DNA of 6,682 nt from Actinomycetota bacterium (GCA_027318945.1 DAHVOF010000001.1:1-6682); one strand, 5' to 3'; positions 1-5,931 are shown, counted from the stretch's first letter. Notes: generated by a model not told the origin, from the sequence alone. Made by a program: numbers and translations.

Positions 1-1
1 G

Positions 2-271
2 GGTTCCACATATCTCAACACTCTCGCCAGCCTTGCAAGGTCGGCAATAGCTTCTCAACTGGGTCCGAATGCGAACCAAGCGTTCATAAACAGTGGCACG
101 CAACCTAATGCCTCGAACTTTGCTGGCTGGAATCTCGCTGGGACAGGTCTCGAACTGACGTTTTCCCAGGGAGACGTGGCTCCGATGGCCTCGGGTGTCA
201 TTTCAGTAGACATTCCGCTTTCACAGCTGTCGGGCATTGCTATAAATCCTGGTCCGTTGACAAATCCGTAG
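2..271 (+). CDS. C-terminal part of a DUF3298/RsiV-like protein (5' end outside window)
   Basis: An open frame enters from the left edge (first full codon at base 2) and ends at a TAG at 269-271, leaving 89 residues. The visible part reads YLNTLASLARSAIASQLG, then FINSGTQPNASNFAGWNL, then GLELTFSQGDVAPMASGVIS and VDIPLSQLSGIA. This order resembles the C-terminal half of the DUF3298 domain found in RsiV anti-sigma factors, PdaC-like deacetylases and the mycobacterial secreted antigen MPT64: a helix, a phrase where the protein 'sees' a predicted amphipathic strand, a Q/Y-G-x-x-x-P-x-A-x-G turn, then a strand ending in I-P-x-x-x-L. Proteins with this domain are usually exported and face the cell envelope, but the signal peptide or membrane anchor would lie outside the window, so location and exact role are inferred. 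The family call rests on pattern recall of a short segment. An unrelated secreted protein is possible. Confidence 0.55.
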   Translation, partial: GSTYLNTLASLARSAIASQLGPNANQAFINSGTQPNASNFAGWNLAGTGLELTFSQGDVAPMASGVISVDIPLSQLSGIAINPGPLTNP

Positions 272-367
272 TTGATGCTATGATTCTGTCGTCGTGAACT
301 GACCCTTAAATGTAAAACGCAATAATTTTTCTGCACCATTTCGTTTGCATTCCATTTCGAGATTTAC
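272..367 (+). promoter_or_regulatory. AT-rich upstream region of bioY
   Basis: About 100 bases lie between the upstream stop codon and the bioY ribosome binding site. The stretch 305-350 is clearly more AT-rich than its surroundings and probably carries the bioY promoter. A TAATTT hexamer at 323-328 could be a -10 box, but no convincing -35 stands out. Two outward-matching half sites, TGTAAAACG at 311-319 and CGTTTGCA at 342-349, share an AAACG/CGTTT inverted core and vaguely recall BirA biotin-operator halves (TGTAAAC...GTTTACA). Their 22-base separation is longer than usual, so a biotin-responsive operator is only a suggestion. I see no hairpin plus T-run terminating the preceding gene. Confidence 0.35.
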
Positions 368-373
368 AAGGAG
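368..373 (+). promoter_or_regulatory. Shine-Dalgarno AAGGAG that decides the bioY start
   Basis: A perfect AAGGAG lies directly against a TTG at 374 (spacing 0) and six bases before a second in-frame TTG at 380. Only the second has workable spacing, so translation should start at 380. Confidence 0.75.
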
Positions 374-379
374 TTGAAG

Positions 380-976
380 TTGGCTACATCGGCATTGAGC
401 GTTAGAAAGTCGCGCGTACTCGCGGATCTGGTTGCGGGAAGTGTGGTGCGCGAAATAATTCTCGTAGCGGGGTATGCGGGTTTTATTGGCATCTTCGCGC
501 AAATTAGCGTGCCCCTCGGTTTCACTCCGGTTCCCATTACAGGCCAGACCTTCGCCGTACTTATAGGGGCTGCGGCTCTGGGTTGGACAAGAGCTGGCAT
601 GGGAACCCTCCTTTACGCATTTGCTGGACTTGCCGGGGTTCCCTGGTTTGCTGGAGGTACGGGGGGAATTAAGATCGCGTCCAGCCCGTCATTCGGCTAC
701 ATTGTCGGCTTCTTCGTGTGTTCCGTTCTTGTAGGAATGTTTGCCAAAGCGGGATGGGACCGCAAGGCGGTTGGAACGGCAGCGACGATGATTCTCGGGA
801 ACCTCGTGATTTATGCTTTCGGTGTCGTTTGGTTGGCGGTGTCGATTCATGTGGGGCTGTCCAAAGCGATCGCGCTTGGCATGAATCCATTCTTGGCGGG
901 CGATCTGGTCAAGCTTGTTTTGGCCACTGCCCTGCTCCCTGGCGCTTGGTATGGATTAAGCAAGTTCGCAAAGTAG
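380..976 (+). CDS. bioY: BioY, biotin-uptake S component
   Basis: This 198-residue integral membrane protein is the substrate-binding (S) component of an energy-coupling-factor biotin importer. Family hallmarks are in order: TPVPITGQTFAVLIGAAALG at about residues 49-68, YAFAGLAGVPWFAGGTGG at about 79-96, GYIVGFF near 106, GNLVIYAFGVVWL at about 140-152 and the conserved P-F-L-A-G-D-L-V-K near 170-178. Around six hydrophobic segments fit the fold, and the length is typical for BioY. The TTG start at 380 is chosen over the TTG at 374 because AAGGAG at 368-373 is six bases upstream of it. No BioM/BioN ATPase or permease genes lie beside it, so it would use a shared ECF module or act alone. The gene has its own terminator. 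Its neighbour two genes away encodes a biotin-dependent carboxylase subunit, which gives a plausible need for biotin. Confidence 0.93.
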   Translation: MATSALSVRKSRVLADLVAGSVVREIILVAGYAGFIGIFAQISVPLGFTPVPITGQTFAVLIGAAALGWTRAGMGTLLYAFAGLAGVPWFAGGTGGIKIASSPSFGYIVGFFVCSVLVGMFAKAGWDRKAVGTAATMILGNLVIYAFGVVWLAVSIHVGLSKAIALGMNPFLAGDLVKLVLATALLPGAWYGLSKFAK

Positions 977-999
977 CTTATTCAAGTACCTCGATTCTG

Positions 1000-1025
1000 G
1001 CGGGCGGCTTGGCTGCCCGCTTTTT
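1000..1025 (+). terminator. Rho-independent terminator of bioY
   Basis: GCGGGC (1000-1005) pairs perfectly with GCCCGC (1015-1020). A G-T wobble and a G-C pair extend the stem inward to eight pairs around a five-base loop, and TTTTT follows immediately at 1021-1025. It sits 24 bases after the bioY stop and ends 14 bases before the stop of the convergent aat gene. Read on the minus strand the hairpin lacks a following T-run, so it serves mainly bioY, though the hairpin itself may stall transcription coming from aat. Confidence 0.88.
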
Positions 1026-1039
1026 CTACTGCCAACGAT

Positions 1040-1798
1040 TTAGCGTCCCATGGAGATTGGGCCCGCATAGGATTTCTCGAACATATCGGGCAGCGGCATT
1101 GAAGTCACGTTATCGAGAAGGTTGAGATACTCGATCCGCGGCATGGTCGTTGCACCGAGCGATGCGAGATGATCTGTGTTCCATTGGGTGTCGATCAGAA
1201 TCCCGCCCTGCTCGGCCATCTTGGATGCGAGTGTGGCCAAGGCGGCTTTAGAGGCATCGGTAACGTTGTGGAACATCGACTCGCCGGCGAAGAGGCCTCC
1301 AATTGCGACGCCGTAGAGCCCACCTACGAGCTTTGCGACTACGCCATCCTGGCTCCATACTTCGAAGCTGTGAGCCCAGCCGAGCTCATGGAGTTCTAGG
1401 TAGGCCGAGATAAATTCTGTGGTGATCCATGATCCGGATCTTTCGGGATTGGCGCAACCTGTGATCACCTCTTCAAACGCGAGATTCATTGAATATGTGA
1501 ATCTCGCCATGGATTTCTTCAGAGATCTGGAGACTCTGACTGGAACTTCAGGGTTGAGACTCGCGCCTGTCAGGAACACACCTCGCTGAGCAGGGCAAAA
1601 CCATCCGAGGTGATTTCCATCGAGCGGCATCGGGAAAAGCCCTGAGCTGTAGGCGGCTAGCAGCGTTTGTGGACTGAGGTCTCCACCGTGAAATATCAAG
1701 TCACCACGGAAAGCCGATTCGTCCAGTAGTTTCACCAGCTCACCGGCAGTGGGCACAGCGAATCGTGAAACTCCGGGGTCTCTTGATCTGAAACTCAT
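1040..1798 (-). CDS. aat: Leucyl/phenylalanyl-tRNA--protein transferase
   Basis: This 252-residue cytosolic enzyme moves Leu or Phe from an aminoacyl-tRNA to proteins with N-terminal Arg or Lys, marking them for ClpS/ClpAP-type degradation (N-degron pathway). The family signature runs the full length: GGDLSPQTLLAAY-SSGLFPM (38-57), W-F-C-P-A-Q-R-G-V (66-74), the tRNA-contacting SRSLKK region (90-95), GSWIT (122-126), LHELGWAHSFEVW (136-148), GGLYGVAIGGLFAGESMF (159-176), ASK-AAL (182-187), and GGILIDTQWNTDHLASLGA (198-216) followed by P-R-x-x-Y-L. E173, D203 and Q205 match the acidic/Gln active-site residues of the E. coli enzyme. An N-terminal stretch of about 30 residues before GDLIFHGGD is slightly longer than in E. 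coli. No Shine-Dalgarno precedes the ATG; TAATTT (minus strand, complement of 1806-1811) ends seven bases before it, which suggests a leaderless mRNA. The gene is monocistronic here, on the opposite strand to both neighbours. Confidence 0.95.
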   Translation of the reverse strand: MSFRSRDPGVSRFAVPTAGELVKLLDESAFRGDLIFHGGDLSPQTLLAAYSSGLFPMPLDGNHLGWFCPAQRGVFLTGASLNPEVPVRVSRSLKKSMARFTYSMNLAFEEVITGCANPERSGSWITTEFISAYLELHELGWAHSFEVWSQDGVVAKLVGGLYGVAIGGLFAGESMFHNVTDASKAALATLASKMAEQGGILIDTQWNTDHLASLGATTMPRIEYLNLLDNVTSMPLPDMFEKSYAGPISMGR

Positions 1799-1847
1799 TA
1801 TTCAAAAATTAGCGTATTCTCGAATATTTTTGTTAGCCTAAGTAACC
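1799..1847. promoter_or_regulatory. Divergent aat/pccB promoter region with palindrome
   Basis: Only 49 AT-rich bases separate the two divergent start codons, and neither side has a Shine-Dalgarno. On the plus strand TAGCCT (1834-1839) ends eight bases before the pccB ATG. On the minus strand TAATTT (complement of 1806-1811) ends seven bases before the aat ATG. Both are where a -10 box would sit for leaderless transcripts. Recognisable -35 boxes are missing. A palindrome TATTC-TC-GAATA at 1815-1826 lies in the centre, and CAAAAAT (1803-1809) and ATTTTTG (1826-1832) extend it imperfectly. This could be an operator controlling both genes; the regulator is unknown. Confidence 0.5.
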
Positions 1848-3407
1848 ATGTCGGAACAGCCGATCACTCAAAAGTTAGAAGATTTGAAACGGCGCAAGGC
1901 TGAGGCACTTGTAGCCGGATCGCCCCATGCCATTGAACGTCAGCATTCAAAGGGCAAGATGACCGCGCGCGAGCGCATCGGATATCTCCTCGACGAAGGT
2001 TCGTTTCAGGAGCTTGACATGCTCGCTCGCCACAGGGCTCACGGAATGGGACTCGAGAAGAACCGTCCCTATACCGATGGGGTGATAACGGGATTCGGAA
2101 CCATCGACGGTAGAAAGGTTTGCGTATTTTCTCAAGATTTCACCGTCTTCGGGGGCGCTCTCGGCGAAGTGTTTGCTGAAAAGATTCACAAGGTCATGGA
2201 TCTTGCGGCGTCTGTCGGAGTTCCGATGATTGGTCTTAACGACGGCGCTGGTGCCCGTATTCAAGAAGGGGTTGTGTCCCTGCATTCCTACGGCGGGATT
2301 TTTTACCGCAATGTCGCGTCGTCGGGGGTGATACCGCAGATATCGGTGGTGATGGGGCCTTGCGCAGGCGGCGCCGTGTACTCGCCGGCGATGACTGACT
2401 TCATCTTCATGGTGAAAGAAAGCAGCCACATGTTCATAACGGGGCCTGACGTCGTGAAGACCGTGACTGGCGAGGACGTTACCCTTGAAGAACTCGGCGG
2501 AGCGATGAGTCATGCGTCGAAGAGCGGCGTCGCAACTTTCGTGAGCGAAGATGAGAGAGCATGCCTTGACGAGGTTCGCTACCTTCTCAGCTTTCTTCCA
2601 TCCAACAATCTTGAAATTCCTCCCAGGGTAGAGCCCTCTGACGATCCCGAAAGGCTTGTTTCAGAGCTCCTGGACCTCATGCCGGCGTCGCCTAACCAGC
2701 CATATGACATGAAGAAGGTTATTACGGCAGCCCTGGATGACGGCGAGTACTTCGAATACTTTCCTCACTGGGCCAGGAACATCACCTGCGGTTTTGGGAG
2801 GCTCGACGGTTACGTCGTTGGAGTCGTGGGGAACCAGCCGAGCGTACTAGCCGGCGTCCTGGACATTGATTCGTCAGAAAAGGCTGCAAGGTTTGTCCGC
2901 ACATGCGACGCCTTCAACATTCCGTTGGTCACATTCGTCGACGTACCGGGGTTTATGCCGGGCGTAGACCAGGAGTATGGCGGCATAATCCGCCACGGTG
3001 CAAAGCTGTTGTACGCGTATTGCGAGGCCACTGTACCGAGAGTTCAAGTGATCACCAGGAAAGCATATGGCGGCGCTTACGTTGTTATGAACTCAAAGTC
3101 CGTTGGCGCAGATTTTGCGTTTGCCTGGCCCAGCGCTGAGCTGGCTGTGATGGGTCCGCAAGGGGCGGTTGAGGTTGTCCACAGGCGAGAACTTGCCCGT
3201 TCGGAGGATCCAATCCAGCGGCGGCAGGAGTTGGTAGACGAGTACATCGATCGCTACGCCAATCCCTACATTGCAGCGGAGCGAGGATTTGTCGATGACG
3301 TGATCGATCCTGCGGATACGCGTAAGATTCTTATCTCATCACTTGAAATGCTCCGTACAAAGCGCGAGGAGCTGCCTCGCAGGAAACATGGCAACGTCCC
3401 ACTCTAG
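1848..3407 (+). CDS. pccB: Acyl-CoA/propionyl-CoA carboxylase beta chain (carboxyltransferase)
   Basis: This 519-residue cytosolic protein transfers CO2 from carboxybiotin to a short acyl-CoA, classically propionyl-CoA to (S)-methylmalonyl-CoA. It is close to actinobacterial PccB/AccD5 over its whole length and of matching size. Landmarks are KGKMTARERI (35-44), SQDFTVFGGALGEV (95-108), the N-domain oxyanion-hole region MGPCAGGAVYSP (169-180), SHMFITGPDVVKTVTGED (193-210), the SEKAARFVRTCDAFNIP linker (343-359), FVDVPGFMPGVDQE (363-376), the second oxyanion hole GGAY (408-411), AVMGPQGAVEV (433-443) and the C-terminal RTKREELPRRKHGN. Residue 412 is Val where PccB/AccD5 enzymes usually have Asp in GGAYDVM. 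That residue is known to influence acyl-CoA choice, so specificity is less certain than the family. It needs a biotin carboxylase/BCCP alpha chain encoded elsewhere. The start has no Shine-Dalgarno and is probably leaderless. The next small gene follows after 14 bases, probably in the same operon. Confidence 0.92.
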   Translation: MSEQPITQKLEDLKRRKAEALVAGSPHAIERQHSKGKMTARERIGYLLDEGSFQELDMLARHRAHGMGLEKNRPYTDGVITGFGTIDGRKVCVFSQDFTVFGGALGEVFAEKIHKVMDLAASVGVPMIGLNDGAGARIQEGVVSLHSYGGIFYRNVASSGVIPQISVVMGPCAGGAVYSPAMTDFIFMVKESSHMFITGPDVVKTVTGEDVTLEELGGAMSHASKSGVATFVSEDERACLDEVRYLLSFLPSNNLEIPPRVEPSDDPERLVSELLDLMPASPNQPYDMKKVITAALDDGEYFEYFPHWARNITCGFGRLDGYVVGVVGNQPSVLAGVLDIDSSEKAARFVRTCDAFNIPLVTFVDVPGFMPGVDQEYGGIIRHGAKLLYAYCEATVPRVQVITRKAYGGAYVVMNSKSVGADFAFAWPSAELAVMGPQGAVEVVHRRELARSEDPIQRRQELVDEYIDRYANPYIAAERGFVDDVIDPADTRKILISSLEMLRTKREELPRRKHGNVPL

Positions 3408-3421
3408 GATTTGGAGCAAAG

Positions 3422-3613
3422 ATGGAACTCCCTAACCGCCAACTTGGCGACCATGAGGTGGCCGCTATCGTATCGGCGGCTGTCATAGAGCTGTTGTCCA
3501 GCGTGAGCGCACAGGAGAGCAAGATAGAGCAGGACTCGACTTCGTGGAGATTCTCCGGCCGCTGGTGGAACCAGCCCGTGGCTCTTGGTCGCAGGCGCCC
3601 AGGAGTTCGCTGA
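3422..3613 (+). CDS. Small carboxylase-associated protein (AccE/OadG-tail-like)
   Basis: A 63-residue protein starts 14 bases after the pccB stop and has a good Shine-Dalgarno (GGAG at 3413-3416, five bases before the ATG), so it is very probably translated with pccB. Residues 10-25 (DHEVAAIVSAAVIELL) form a predicted amphipathic helix. A polar linker follows, then a Trp/Arg-rich tail SWRFSGRWWNQPVALGRRRP (about 41-60). Small proteins with an acidic 'E-x-A-A-I-x-A-A' helix and a 'W-[KR]-x-[AS]-G-R' motif occur beside carboxyltransferase genes: the actinobacterial epsilon subunits (AccE/PccE) and the soluble tails of OadG/MmdC-like subunits. There is no transmembrane segment, which argues against a sodium-pump gamma subunit. 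I infer an accessory or stabilising subunit of the carboxylase. Similarity to a named family is motif-level only and no symbol is assigned. Confidence 0.68.
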   Translation: MELPNRQLGDHEVAAIVSAAVIELLSSVSAQESKIEQDSTSWRFSGRWWNQPVALGRRRPGVR

Positions 3614-3627
3614 GTTGGGCTTCTAGC

Positions 3628-5625
3628 TTATTTCCCCAGTCTGCGAGATGTTACCAGCTTGAGCACGTCGCTCATGATCTTGGCTATTTCGAAGTTCTTG
3701 GGAGTGTACACTGCGGAGACCCCTTGCGAGATCAGGGCTTCACGATCAGCGTCTGGTATGATGCCACCTACCACGACAATTGCATCGCTTCCGGCGTTCC
3801 TCAGTTCATTGACGACCTCGGGGACAAGCTGCAGGTGGCTGCCGGAGAGAATCGATATTCCCACCGCGTCTACGTCTTCGTCCCTGGCGGCTATTGCGAT
3901 CTCGCGTGGTGTGAGGCGGATCCCCTGGTAGACGACTTCGAATCCTGCGTCTCTAGCTGAGACGGCTATCTGCTCGGCACCATTTGAATGGCCATCTAAA
4001 CCGGGTTTGGCCACAAGCAGTCGGGGTGGTCCGCCCGGCAGGCTCTTTGCCCTCTCGGCGATCTCTTTTAGCTCTGATCCTCGTTTGCCGACTCCTCCCG
4101 CTACGCCGGTCGGGGCTCTGTACTCGCCGAATACCTCTCTAAGAGTTTGAGCCCACTCGCCTGTGGTTCCTCCTGCAAGCGCAAGCTCTATCGTTGGAGC
4201 CATGATGTTCACTTTTGGATCTCGCGCCGCCTTTTTGAGCTCCTGAAGAGCATGGTCAACCTTAACCGAATCTCGGCAGCCTCTCCAGGAGATCAAGTCT
4301 TCGATCAGCTGCTGCTCTATCTCGGGATCAACTACGAGATGACTTTCCGCGCCTTGCTCCAATAGAGGCGAGGCAGCAGTTTCTTGAAAGACGTTCACTC
4401 CGACCACCTTCTGCTCACCGAGCTCGATCCGTCGTGTCCTCTCCGACTGGGAGGCCACTAGGCGTGATTTGAGGAGGTCGATCGAATTGAATATGCCGCC
4501 CGAGTCCAGGATCTCCTGCAATTCGCCGCTTGAGCTTTCTATCAGCGCCTGGGTGAGCCCTTCAACGACTTTCGATCCCTCGAAGATGTCGGGATACTCG
4601 AGCAGGTCGGTCTCGTAAGCGAGAATCTGCTGTATTCTCAGAGACCACTGCTGGTCCCACGGCCTGGGTAGTCCGAGAGCCTCGTTCCATGCGGGGAGTT
4701 GGAGCGCGCGCGCCCTTGCATCCCGGGACAGAGTTACTCCGAGGGCTTCGAGGACTATTCGGGTTACATTGTTCTCCGGCTGCTGTTCTGTCAATCCCAG
4801 CGAATTGACCTGAACCCCGTATCGGAACCTCCTCAGCTTGTAGTTCTCGACACCGTAGCGATCTTTGGTGATGTGGTCCCACAGCATGGTGAATGCTCTC
4901 ATCTTGGAGATCTCCTCGATGAAGCGAATACCGGAATTCACGAAGAATGATATCCTCCCGACGACCTCAGGAAACAGAGAATCAGGAATCTGGCCGGATT
5001 CCTTTACGGCATCAAGCACTCCTATGGCTGTAGCCAACGAGTAAGCGATTTCCTGGGTCGGTGTCGCCCCAGCTTCCTGAAGGTGGTACGAGCACACGTT
5101 AATGGGGTTCCACTTGGGAAGCTCTTTGACCGTATAGGCGATCATGTCGACGATGAGCCTTCTGGAGTGCTCCGGAGGGAATATGTAAGTGCCTCTCGAC
5201 AAGTACTCCTTCACTATGTCGTTTTGAGTGGTTCCCGACAGCGCGGAAATGTCAACCCCCTGCTCCATGGCGTTCGCGATGTAAAGGCCCAGCAGCCAAG
5301 GCGCCGTGGCGTTGATGGTCATGGAGGTGTTCATCTTGTCCGAGGGTATGCCATCCATGAGCTCACGCATATGGCCCAGATGCGCGACAGGCACACCCAC
5401 TTTCCCGACCTCGCCCTTGGCAAGAGGCGAGTCGGGGTCGTACCCTATTTGCGTGGGCAAATCGAATGCTATTGAAAGTCCAGTCTGGCCTTTGGATAAG
5501 TTGCTCCGGTAAAGCTCGTTAGAGGCCTTCGCTGTCGAATGGCCGGAATAGGTTCTCATGACCCACGGCCTGTCCTTGGCTGGAAGGCCTGATTCGCTAA
5601 CTTTTTCTTTATCGGAGGGCGTCAT
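3628..5625 (-). CDS. ecm: Ethylmalonyl-CoA mutase-type cobalamin-dependent mutase (MeaA-like)
   Basis: This 665-residue single-chain adenosylcobalamin mutase carries both the substrate barrel and the B12 domain. It would convert (2R)-ethylmalonyl-CoA to (2S)-methylsuccinyl-CoA in the ethylmalonyl-CoA pathway. MeaA-type features are DRPWVMRTYSGHSTA (18-32), AFDLPTQIGYDPD (53-65), MNTSMTINATAPW (98-110), GTTQNDIVKEYLSRGTYIFP (131-150), CSYHLQEAGATP (178-189, Tyr-His active-site pair), FRYGVQVNSLGLTEQQPENN (267-286) and AWNEALGLPRPWDQQW (312-327). The B12 site is GLDGHSNGAEQIA (542-554), with DxHxxG giving the cobalt-ligand His546, then SILSGSH (591-597) and VVVGGII. Classical methylmalonyl-CoA mutases usually have AFDLATHRGYDSD and DGHDRGAK instead. 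I start at the ATG complementary to 5623-5625, with AAGGA five bases upstream. An in-frame ATG at 5781 would add 52 residues (717 in all) that look non-coding: three Cys, TTA, CTA and AGA codons, and no family match. Specificity is inferred from motifs, not shown. Confidence 0.88.
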   Translation of the reverse strand: MTPSDKEKVSESGLPAKDRPWVMRTYSGHSTAKASNELYRSNLSKGQTGLSIAFDLPTQIGYDPDSPLAKGEVGKVGVPVAHLGHMRELMDGIPSDKMNTSMTINATAPWLLGLYIANAMEQGVDISALSGTTQNDIVKEYLSRGTYIFPPEHSRRLIVDMIAYTVKELPKWNPINVCSYHLQEAGATPTQEIAYSLATAIGVLDAVKESGQIPDSLFPEVVGRISFFVNSGIRFIEEISKMRAFTMLWDHITKDRYGVENYKLRRFRYGVQVNSLGLTEQQPENNVTRIVLEALGVTLSRDARARALQLPAWNEALGLPRPWDQQWSLRIQQILAYETDLLEYPDIFEGSKVVEGLTQALIESSSGELQEILDSGGIFNSIDLLKSRLVASQSERTRRIELGEQKVVGVNVFQETAASPLLEQGAESHLVVDPEIEQQLIEDLISWRGCRDSVKVDHALQELKKAARDPKVNIMAPTIELALAGGTTGEWAQTLREVFGEYRAPTGVAGGVGKRGSELKEIAERAKSLPGGPPRLLVAKPGLDGHSNGAEQIAVSARDAGFEVVYQGIRLTPREIAIAARDEDVDAVGISILSGSHLQLVPEVVNELRNAGSDAIVVVGGIIPDADREALISQGVSAVYTPKNFEIAKIMSDVLKLVTSRRLGK

Positions 5626-5931
5626 AAGCTTCCTTGCGCATTCAATTAGCAGTGCTTCATGTTCTAAACCGGATGCCGCCCTGCCTGGCTGCGGTGCAAA
5701 CGGCTGTCTTGGTAGATTACCGCAAGGCGCATTCAACTTGCTAACCGGGCAGCGTTGAAGTCGAAGCCAATAAAGAGTCATGAGCCTTTCCCGAGGAGGG
5801 AATCTTGAATCGTGCCGCCATCAATGAGGAAGTATGAAGCTAAAGAGCCTGAGGAAGATCTGTCCACGTGTCTCGAAGGACAGCACCCTGTGATCGGCGA
5901 TTCATTTCAGGTAGTCCTCTTAATGGCAAGA
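5626..5931 (-). promoter_or_regulatory. Long structured leader/spacer upstream of the mutase
   Basis: There are 306 bases between the dehydrogenase stop and the chosen mutase start, unusually long for this compact window, and I see no convincing gene in them. On the minus strand the following stand out. CTGTCC and GGACAG (5879-5884 area and about 5860-5866) can form a six-pair stem. TTCCC/GGGAA (about 5787-5801) form a short hairpin. A stem of TTCAAC-GCT with AGC-AA-GTTGAA lies at 5732-5759, nine pairs with a two-base bulge. CCTTGCG (complement of 5721-5727) is a perfect seven-base complement of CGCAAGG (complement of 5632-5638), which contains the mutase Shine-Dalgarno. The ten bases TTGAATGCGC occur twice (complements of 5727-5736 and 5636-5645). 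This could be a regulatory RNA leader. A cobalamin riboswitch is tempting for a B12 enzyme, but the B12-box consensus is not found. A promoter may also lie here. If translation begins at 5781, part of this is coding. Confidence 0.42.
5631..5635 (-). promoter_or_regulatory. Shine-Dalgarno AAGGA deciding the mutase start
   Basis: On the minus strand AAGGA lies five bases before the ATG at 5625, in good position. The alternative ATG at 5781 has only a poorly spaced AAAGG three bases upstream. The strong site, plus family homology beginning just after residue 17, supports the shorter protein. The same AAGGA lies inside CGCAAGG, which has a perfect upstream complement at 5721-5727. Confidence 0.7.

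Noticed and set aside
718..1125. A 135-residue plus-strand frame overlapping the bioY end, the terminator and the aat end
   Set aside because: It reads through a clear terminator hairpin and two well-supported genes in other frames, with low-plausibility Cys/Arg/Trp-rich composition.
1947..2513. A 188-residue open frame on the minus strand inside pccB
   Set aside because: It is fully antisense to a strongly conserved gene, is rich in His/Arg from reverse-reading codons and matches no family. It is a coding shadow.
3597..3619. A GCCCA...TGGGC hairpin at the convergent ends of the small gene and the mutase gene, as a terminator
   Set aside because: The stem is five pairs with a 14-base loop and no T-run follows on either strand, so it is too weak to call.
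4562..4882. A 106-residue minus-strand frame within the mutase gene
   Set aside because: It overlaps the conserved AWNEALGLPRPWDQQW region in another frame and has the Arg/Pro-rich look of a frame-shifted reading.
5626..5820. A canonical cobalamin riboswitch upstream of the B12-dependent mutase
   Set aside because: A GCTGCCC...GCAA-like stretch and a GGGAA are present, but the spacing is wrong, the intervening P4-type hairpin is absent and no B12 box consensus is seen. Kept only as a generic structured leader.
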